In this document: one piece after another, positions 6,016-11,405 of the stretch
Position numbering within the stretch: the first letter of the stretch is position 1
How the letters are laid out: the number at the start of each line of letters is the position of its first letter
NCBI GenBank assembly: GCA_023230795.1
Contig: JALNWR010000082.1
Coordinates: 1 to 11,405, forward strand
DNA length: 11,405 bases
Origin: Candidatus Cloacimonadota bacterium
GTDB taxonomy: Bacteria > Cloacimonadota > Cloacimonadia > Cloacimonadales > Cloacimonadaceae
Reading direction: 5' to 3'
The notes under the pieces: model-generated
Database searches by the model: none
What the model was told of the DNA's origin: nothing
The model's input: only the letters and a program-made list of their open reading frames with translations
Made by a program: the position numbers and the translations under genes

Positions 6016-9000
6016 ATGACTCGACTTTCTTGTAAAATTATACTGATATGCACGCTGCTGATACTGGTTGAATCAGTCTTTTCAGTTCAAATCACCCTGG
6101 GTGATGGCACTACAAGCAATAGTGCCTCTGGCACGCATACGCCGTACGGAACTTGGTATAGGAATTTTCGCCAGCAGTATCTGATCTTGAGCTCTGAGCT
6201 TAATGCTTTAGGCGGTGGCGCAGGACAGATAAACAGTCTGGCGTTTAACGTAGAGGATCTAAATACATGTTCGGCTATGCCGAATTTCAGGATCAGGCTG
6301 AAGCAAACAAATCAAATTGCTTTGAATGGTACTTTTGAACCCGGAGACTACACTCAGGTCTTTTCCGATAACAACTTTCTTCCTGTAACGGGCTGGAATA
6401 CTCATACTTTCAGTACTCCTTTTACCTGGGACGGAACATCAAACATCATAGTGGATGTAGTGACTTCTATGATTACCGGCCAATATTCCCAAAATGCTTC
6501 TGTTTACTATACCGGCACTAATTTTGACAGCTGCCTGCGTTATCAAAGTGACAGCAATGAAGCTGAGACAGCTACTGTGGGAAGCGTAAGTTCGGCCCGC
6601 GCCAATATGCGTTTTATTATGGCTGCCGTGACCGGTGACCCGATCTTTTTGGTGAACCCTGAATTTCATTACTTTGACCATGTCACTCTGGGAGACAGTC
6701 GTAGCCAGAGCTTCACTATCATGAATGTAGGAGGTGGAACTTTGGAGATCAATGATATCGGCATCACCGGCAGTCCCGCCATGACGCTCAGCAATCTGCC
6801 AGCGCTTCCTGCGGCTCTGGAAACTGCGGAATCTACGGTGTTTACTGTCACTTACACTCCCTACGCTATGGGAGAAGATATCGCTACAGTGAGCATCACG
6901 GACAACCAGGATACCCGAACTATCCATACCATACAACTTATGGGAGACGTTGTGAATGAAATCACCATCGGAGATGGCAGCCAAACTGCCCGCGTACCGT
7001 TTGATTTCTACTATAGAAACTCACTTTTTGAAACCATCTACACTGCAGACGAGATGAATAACTTCATAGGTATGATCACGGGCCTTAGGTTCTACAATCA
7101 ATTCAGTTCAAACCTAAGCGCCATGCCCGTCAAAATCTGGCTGGGCAGCACTACTCAGACCGATCTCAGTGCAGGCTGGATTCCTTCTACCCAGCTGACC
7201 CAGGTCTTTGACGGCACGGTGAATTTTCCCTTTGGAGAGAATGTAATTGACATCATCTTCCCAGAACCATACCCGTATGTGGATGAGGGGAATCTGGTAA
7301 TGATGACTTATCGCCCTATGAGTACGTCGTGGTATAGCTCCAACGATAATTTCTTTTGCCAGACCCAAGGGGCAAACCGCTCGCGTGAGGCGCACAGCGA
7401 TGGCGCAGTGTATAATCCTGCATCGCCTCCCGATGGCACAACTACTGGGATATTCCCCAAAACGAGCTTTATAGTGATTCCCGGAGGAGTGGGGCATGTT
7501 TCCGGAACCGTCAGCAATAGCGCCGGCGAGCCTCTATCCGGAGTAGAGCTTGAGTTAGCAGGCAGTCACCTTACCAGCACTACAGATGCCAATGGTGGGT
7601 TTTTTATCGCAAACCTGCTGCCAGATGATTATGTAATAAGATTTAGCAAGCATACTTACATCAGCCAAACCGTGAATTTCACCCTGGAAGAGGATGAGAC
7701 CCAGATCATAGATATTACCATGCCGCTGATGCCTCAGGTAAATGTAAGCGGCATCATTTTGGCCAGTGATACAGGGCTCGGCATTGCCGGAGCCAATATC
7801 CGCCTGAATGGTTATGTGGATTATAGCCTGAGTAGCGGTGCCGACGGCAGCTTTACAAGCCCGGAAGTATTTGCAGATCAAAGCTATGAATACGTGATCT
7901 TTGCGGCAGGATATACCAGCCGCAGCGGCAGCATAGATGTCGGCAGCACGGATTACAATATGGGCGATATCGCTCTCACCGAAATAGCCTATGCACCCAA
8001 TTCAGTACAGGCTGAATTCAACGTCAGTTATGACGCTATCAATCTGAGCTGGAACGCCCCTGACCCCAGTGCCATAGAAATCATCGAAGGCTTTGAATCC
8101 AGCATTTTCCCGCCTGCAGATTGGACTCAGGTAATCACGAACCAGGGAAACGCCAATCCTATAGGAGTATTTCCCACCTGGTGTAGTTTTGCTGCTATCA
8201 GCAGCGTAGGAACCGGCGAGGTAAATCCTCCCGAAGGACTCAAACAAGCTGGCCTGTGGTGGGATTACAATCATCAGGATGAATGGCTGATTACGCCTTC
8301 CTTCAATTGCCCGCCTGATGCCCATATCAGCTTTGAGACTTATCTGCATTTTGGATCGCCCAATAATGACCACTACTATGTAAAAGTAAGCACAAACGGC
8401 GGAATCACCTGGACTGTGCTTTGGGATGGCGCCGCTCAACCCGAAGGCCTGCACAACTATGAACACCCCATCACGATAAGCCTGAGACAATACGGCGGCT
8501 TGCAGATGCAGCTTGCCTTTCATGCCGAAGACCCTCCTACGGATGACGGCCTGTGGTTTGAATGGTTTATCGATAATATCTACATCGGTAACTTCGCAGA
8601 CCGCATCAGCTTTGAGCCGGCCTCAGACCCAAACAGCGCCCGCTCTGCAAACAGAGCTTTGCAAGGCTACAAAGTCTGGAGATTGACCCAGGGACAGGAA
8701 GCCAACGAAAGCAGCTGGAGCTTGCTCACCGATGAGCTCATCAGTAATACAAATTTTAGCGATCAAAGCTGGAATACCCTGGAAAACGGCAGCTACAAAT
8801 GGGCAATCAAATCCATCTACACGGCCGACGTGATCTCAGTCCCCGTTTTCTCAAATACTATGGTCAAAGAAATGATCAGCGGAAACATCGTGGGCATAGT
8901 TCGCAAACTAAACGGCCAGGGAATTACAGGTGCTACCGTCTTTGCAGGAGAAGGACACTCTGCCACTACCAATAGCGCCGGAGCTTTCACAATGTCACTT

Positions 9001-9423
9001 CCTGCCGGAGTCTATACCCTTACCGCTTCTGCTGAAGGATATAAAGAACTTAGCATTCAGAATATCACAGTAACTCCAAACCAAAATACCACCGTGAATT
9101 TCACCCTGGAATCTGTAGCCAATGAAAACGAAATACTACCGGTCACCGTGACAGCTCTGAATGCAAACTATCCGAATCCCTTTAACCCCACCACCACCAT
9201 TAGCTATGATCTGAAAGAGGCCGGATGGGTTCGCCTGGACATATATAACCTCAAAGGCCAGCTGGTAAGAACTCTGGCAAATCAGGAGCAGCCTTCCGGA
9301 CGCTACCGGATAGTGTTTGACGCATTTGACCAGCGTGGCAACCCGCTGGCCAGCGGTATCTATTTTTACCGTATGCAGAGCGCAGACTACATCAGCACGC
9401 GCAAGATGCTATTGATGGAGTAG
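6016..9423 (+). CDS. Secreted modular surface protein with T9SS-like C-terminal sorting tail
   Basis: A complete gene of 1135 residues. Residues 1-23 form a Sec signal peptide (MTRLSCK, hydrophobic core, SVFS). Approximate domains: N-terminal variant GDG module (25-207, GDGTTSN, YRNFRQQ); choice-of-anchor D/ASH-like (211-311, VGGGTLEI); canonical GDG module (314-490, YRNSLFETIY, NRSREA, FPKTSF); two CarboxypepD_reg-like domains (494-572, 575-657); FnIII-like first half (about 661-684); inserted choice-of-anchor J domain (about 685-872); FnIII second half (about 873-955, GYKVWRL); third CarboxypepD_reg-like (956-1032); and a FlgD-Ig/Por-like tail (1038-1135) with NYPNPFNPTTTI, GQLVRTL and SGIYFYR. 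The tail resembles type A type IX secretion sorting domains. Use of that system here is inferred. No enzymatic motif is seen, and adhesion or scaffolding is the best guess. It is a paralogue of the minus-strand gene, transcribed divergently. Confidence 0.92.
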   Translation: MTRLSCKIILICTLLILVESVFSVQITLGDGTTSNSASGTHTPYGTWYRNFRQQYLILSSELNALGGGAGQINSLAFNVEDLNTCSAMPNFRIRLKQTNQIALNGTFEPGDYTQVFSDNNFLPVTGWNTHTFSTPFTWDGTSNIIVDVVTSMITGQYSQNASVYYTGTNFDSCLRYQSDSNEAETATVGSVSSARANMRFIMAAVTGDPIFLVNPEFHYFDHVTLGDSRSQSFTIMNVGGGTLEINDIGITGSPAMTLSNLPALPAALETAESTVFTVTYTPYAMGEDIATVSITDNQDTRTIHTIQLMGDVVNEITIGDGSQTARVPFDFYYRNSLFETIYTADEMNNFIGMITGLRFYNQFSSNLSAMPVKIWLGSTTQTDLSAGWIPSTQLTQVFDGTVNFPFGENVIDIIFPEPYPYVDEGNLVMMTYRPMSTSWYSSNDNFFCQTQGANRSREAHSDGAVYNPASPPDGTTTGIFPKTSFIVIPGGVGHVSGTVSNSAGEPLSGVELELAGSHLTSTTDANGGFFIANLLPDDYVIRFSKHTYISQTVNFTLEEDETQIIDITMPLMPQVNVSGIILASDTGLGIAGANIRLNGYVDYSLSSGADGSFTSPEVFADQSYEYVIFAAGYTSRSGSIDVGSTDYNMGDIALTEIAYAPNSVQAEFNVSYDAINLSWNAPDPSAIEIIEGFESSIFPPADWTQVITNQGNANPIGVFPTWCSFAAISSVGTGEVNPPEGLKQAGLWWDYNHQDEWLITPSFNCPPDAHISFETYLHFGSPNNDHYYVKVSTNGGITWTVLWDGAAQPEGLHNYEHPITISLRQYGGLQMQLAFHAEDPPTDDGLWFEWFIDNIYIGNFADRISFEPASDPNSARSANRALQGYKVWRLTQGQEANESSWSLLTDELISNTNFSDQSWNTLENGSYKWAIKSIYTADVISVPVFSNTMVKEMISGNIVGIVRKLNGQGITGATVFAGEGHSATTNSAGAFTMSLPAGVYTLTASAEGYKELSIQNITVTPNQNTTVNFTLESVANENEILPVTVTALNANYPNPFNPTTTISYDLKEAGWVRLDIYNLKGQLVRTLANQEQPSGRYRIVFDAFDQRGNPLASGIYFYRMQSADYISTRKMLLME
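8068..8628 (+). other. Choice-of-anchor J domain inserted inside an FnIII-like domain
   Basis: This segment encodes about 188 residues (685-872). It starts just before EGFESS, has a WLITPSF strand typical of anchor J/MAM-like domains, and ends after FIDNIYIGNF. In the minus-strand paralogue the flanking strands (WQAPDP and ALLGYKVWRL) are joined by only a few residues. Here WNAPDP and RALQGYKVWRL are separated by this domain. Confidence 0.75.
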
Positions 9424-9501
9424 GTCTGAGCTGGATTGGCTGCGTCCCCTCGTCCGGTAAGAACTGAAGACGGAAGAAAATATGAGCAGGTCCCGTGCTC
9501 T

Positions 9502-9518
9502 GCAGGCGAGACGCCTGC
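9502..9518. terminator. Short GC hairpin downstream of the surface-protein gene
   Basis: GCAGGCG, AGA loop, CGCCTGC: a perfect 7-bp stem about 80 nt past the stop codon, followed by TATCCATTGTTTT rather than a clean T-tract. It may be a weak terminator or a short dispersed palindromic repeat. Nothing else is recognised in 9424-9537. Confidence 0.4.
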
Positions 9519-9537
9519 TATCCATTGTTTTCAGATT

Positions 9538-9814
9538 CTGGCATTCCCCCAAAATATCGAGTCACTCTTTTGATAATGAAATTAATAATAGTATCTTAGC
9601 TATCATCTATGCCTATGTATTTCAGTTTATACTTTTGGCAGTTAAGGTTCATGATTCCAGCATTAATGTCCTCCTAATCCGAGTCCCATCGGGACGGCAT
9701 TTTAGATAGCAAACTACAGCTACACAAGATTATAGAGTCCTGTAGGGACGGCATTTCAGATAGCAAACACCGACCAGTTCATAATCAGACTCTCGTAAAA
9801 TGGGGGAATGCCTG
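9538..9814 (+). mobile_element. R1 repeat, copy b: MITE-like element with perfect 12-bp terminal inverted repeats
   Basis: GGCATTCCCCCA at 9540-9551 is the exact reverse complement of 9801-9812. The similarity extends one or two bases outward (CTGG and CCTG) and, imperfectly, inward (a CGAG on each side). The body matches 5128-5447. It encodes no transposase: a 75-codon plus-strand frame (9482-9709) starts outside the element and looks incidental. No clear target-site duplication is visible next to the ends. It would be non-autonomous, mobilised in trans, or else a structured RNA or DNA repeat family. It ends 16 bp before the -35 box of the phosphate genes. Confidence 0.65.
9683..9767 (+). 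repeat. Two hairpin-tail units at 54 nt period inside R1 copy b
   Basis: Unit 1 (9683-9713) reads GTCCC-ATC-GGGAC, then GGCATTTTAGATAGCAAA. Unit 2 (9737-9767) has GTCC-TGTA-GGGAC with the same tail except for one C. The 23-nt spacer (9714-9736) is nearly the same as the corresponding spacer in R1 copy a. Unit 1 here keeps the left stem arm that the matching unit in copy a has lost. Confidence 0.8.
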
Positions 9815-9830
9815 CCGAAAGCAGAATTGC

Positions 9831-9858
9831 TTGACAAAAATCCCCACCCACTTATACT
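9831..9858 (+). promoter_or_regulatory. Consensus sigma-70-type promoter of the DUF47-pit unit
   Basis: TTGACA (9831-9836), 16-nt spacer, TATACT (9853-9858). Transcription would start near 9865, about 25 nt before the ATG at 9891. No PHO-box-like direct repeats are evident, so phosphate control is not supported by sequence here. Confidence 0.75.
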
Positions 9859-9890
9859 GTAGAAAAGAACTAAACAGGTTAGGTAAAGAT

Positions 9891-10535
9891 ATGGCACTGC
9901 TACTCAAGACTACCAGATTTGTGGAATCTCAAATCGATAATTTTTTGGACATGGTTAGTGATTCCGCCACCACCTTCCAGCTGGCAATACAGGATTATCT
10001 GGCCGGACGCATCGATCAATTTGAAGAACGCCTCACTCAGATCAGAGAACTGGAACACCGTGCCGATGATCTGCGGGTGAGCATTGAGCGATTTTTGTAT
10101 GAGCGGACTCTGATTCCAGAAAATCGGGGAGACGTGCTGGCCATCCTGGAAAACACGGATGAGGTGATCGACAATATCAAGGATTCTCTGGTGCAATTTT
10201 CCATCGAGATGCCGGACATTCCTGAGGACCTGGATGACCTGTGGATTCAGACCACTAAGGCTTCGGTGGCTGCAGTGGAGCAGCTCGTATTTGCGGTGCG
10301 CTCTTTTTTCCGGGACCTGTCTTCGGTAAACAATTACATCCATAAAGTATATTTCTTTGAACGCGAGGCAGATCAGATCGGCGAAAAACTGCGCCGCAAG
10401 ATATTTGGCATGGACATCAATCTTTCCCGCAAGAGTCAATTGCGGTTTTTTGCCATTCATATAGAAAAGATATCCGATGCCGCGCAGGATGTATGCGACC
10501 GGCTTGCTATTTACACCATCAAAAGGCAGCTCTAA
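9891..10535 (+). CDS. DUF47 family PhoU-like protein, Pit-associated
   Basis: The product has 214 residues, the usual length for DUF47/PhoU_div (Pfam PF01865) proteins. The all-helical sequence carries regularly spaced acidic metal-binding-type residues: ELEHRADD (53-60), ENTDEVID (87-94), EREADQIGE (157-165) and IEKISDAAQDVCD (about 191-203). PhoU relatives bind metal clusters through such motifs, and DUF47 proteins are typically encoded next to PiT permeases, which they are thought to assist or regulate. It is cytoplasmic, with no signal peptide. The frame is open back to TTG 9831, but that TTG is the -35 box. ATG 9891, preceded by AGGT (9881-9884), is therefore the better start. The gene ends 6 nt before the permease ATG, indicating an operon and probable translational coupling. 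Family assignment is from recognition of the sequence. Confidence 0.9.
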   Translation: MALLLKTTRFVESQIDNFLDMVSDSATTFQLAIQDYLAGRIDQFEERLTQIRELEHRADDLRVSIERFLYERTLIPENRGDVLAILENTDEVIDNIKDSLVQFSIEMPDIPEDLDDLWIQTTKASVAAVEQLVFAVRSFFRDLSSVNNYIHKVYFFEREADQIGEKLRRKIFGMDINLSRKSQLRFFAIHIEKISDAAQDVCDRLAIYTIKRQL

Positions 10536-10541
10536 GACAAG

Positions 10542-11405
10542 ATGTTTTTCTTCTACCTGCTCAGCGGCTTGTTTTTAGGCTGGTCTCTCGGAGCCAATGA
10601 TACTGGGAATATCTTTGGCCCGGCCATTGAGACCCGCATGTTAACCTTCAAAAAAGCCGCTCTGATCGCTTCCGTATTTATTACTTTGGGAGCGGTTTTT
10701 GAAGGCGGCGGACCTTCCGCCACTTTGGGTAAATTGGGCTCGGTAGATGCAATGGGCGGAGCTTTCACAGTAGCTCTGGCTGCAGCGCTTTCTATCACCT
10801 TGATTGTACGTACCGGCATTCCGGTCTCTACTTCCCAAACCATAGTCGGCTCCATCATCGCCTGGAACGTCTTTTCCGGAAGGCTTACAGACTACCGCTC
10901 CATCCTCACCATCGCCGCTTCCTGGGTGATAGCCTTTGTGCTCTCCGCCACCATCGCCGCCCTGCTTTTCCATCTGGTAAGGCCATTTGTAAACCGCTCC
11001 AAACTGCATCTGCTCAAGCAAGACCTCATTGTGCGCTATGGCTTGACCATAGTGGGAGCTTTTGGTGCATACTCTCTGGGCGCCAATAATATTGCTAATG
11101 TAGTGGGTGTATTCGTGCCGGTTTCCCCTTTCAAGGATATTTACATAGGGAGCCACTTTGTGTTCAAGGGAGTGCAGCAGCTTTATTTATTGGGCGCTCT
11201 TTCCATCGTGGTGGGCATCTACACATATTCGCATAAAGTCATGCGCACTGTGGGCAGAGACCTGTTTCGTCTCTCTCCCATCACCGCCTTGATCGCACTG
11301 TTTGCAGAGGCTATCGTGCTGTTTCTTTTTGCCTCCAAAGGGCTGTACAATCTGCTTTTGAGCCTGGGTCTGCCCACCATCCCCCTGGTACCGGTATCTT
11401 CCACA
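10542..11405 (+). CDS. PiT/PHO4 family inorganic phosphate permease, 3'-truncated by window edge
   Basis: 288 codons from ATG 10542 to the window end with no stop. PHO4-family (PF01384) permeases move phosphate, often as a metal-phosphate complex, across the inner membrane with H+ or Na+. The duplicated family architecture is visible. The N-half has GANDTGN (17-23) and PVSTSQTIVG (94-103). The C-half has GANNIAN (180-186) and PVSST (284-288), the last residues in view. About eight to nine hydrophobic segments are apparent, for example 3-18, near 40-55, 120-145, 170-195 and 240-262. The second signature reads GANN where many family members have GAND or GSND. The ribosome site is weak, consistent with coupling to the DUF47 gene 6 nt upstream. 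Usual family length implies that at least several tens of residues are missing. Confidence 0.92.
   Translation, partial: MFFFYLLSGLFLGWSLGANDTGNIFGPAIETRMLTFKKAALIASVFITLGAVFEGGGPSATLGKLGSVDAMGGAFTVALAAALSITLIVRTGIPVSTSQTIVGSIIAWNVFSGRLTDYRSILTIAASWVIAFVLSATIAALLFHLVRPFVNRSKLHLLKQDLIVRYGLTIVGAFGAYSLGANNIANVVGVFVPVSPFKDIYIGSHFVFKGVQQLYLLGALSIVVGIYTYSHKVMRTVGRDLFRLSPITALIALFAEAIVLFLFASKGLYNLLLSLGLPTIPLVPVSST

Noticed and set aside
6439..8523. Minus-strand open frames inside the plus-strand surface protein (for example 6439-6984, 8002-8523)
   Set aside because: Antisense shadows of a well-supported gene, with no family resemblance.
9482..9709. 75-codon plus-strand frame across the left part of R1b
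   Set aside because: Starts outside the element. The same frame in R1a has in-frame stops, and there is no ribosome site or family resemblance.
9831..9890. N-terminal extension of the DUF47 protein from TTG 9831
   Set aside because: This TTG is the start of the -35 box TTGACA with a matching TATACT 16 nt downstream. The added 20 residues are not family-like, while ATG 9891 gives the usual length.

Overview
The window looks like a chromosomal segment from an FCB-group bacterium, most plausibly Candidatus Cloacimonadota (Cloacimonas-like). The main evidence is the C-terminal tail of the central surface protein. It has the NYPNPFNPTTTI motif followed by a FlgD/Por-like Ig fold ending in SGIYFYR and RKMLLME, together with stacked carboxypeptidase-regulatory-like and choice-of-anchor domains. 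The lineage is an inference from protein style, not from a marker gene.

Layout. (1) Bases 1-4332, minus strand: the first 1444 codons of a very large secreted modular surface protein, whose C-terminus lies beyond the left edge. (2) Bases 4333-6015: a 1.7-kb divergent intergenic region. It holds a candidate promoter for each surface-protein gene, a GAAA-loop 12-bp hairpin, a perfect 18-bp inverted repeat, two copies of a ~75-bp repeat (R2), and one copy of a ~320-bp repeat (R1). (3) Bases 6016-9423, plus strand: a complete 1135-residue secreted protein, a divergent paralogue of the first, with a T9SS-like sorting tail. (4) Bases 9424-9830: a short hairpin and a second, better preserved copy of R1 in the same orientation. 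(5) Bases 9831-11405, plus strand: a consensus sigma-70-type promoter driving a two-gene phosphate uptake unit, a DUF47/PhoU-like protein followed 6 nt later by a PiT/PHO4 phosphate permease that runs off the right edge.

How the parts fit. The two surface proteins are built from the same kit: a GDG-type beta module, choice-of-anchor D, choice-of-anchor J, CarboxypepD_reg repeats and an FnIII-like domain, in different orders and copy numbers. They are probably cell-surface or secreted adhesins. The DUF47-Pit pair is a standard low-affinity phosphate or metal-phosphate uptake module and is probably unrelated to them. The most unusual material is the R1 repeat. It has MITE-like terminal inverted repeats (12/12 perfect in the right-hand copy) and carries no gene of its own. 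Inside it sit two or three ~31-nt GTCC-loop-GGGACGG hairpin units at a 52-54-nt period. Its two copies flank the 1135-residue gene as direct repeats. Most long plus-strand open frames in 1-4300 and minus-strand frames in 6400-8600 are antisense shadows of the two large genes.
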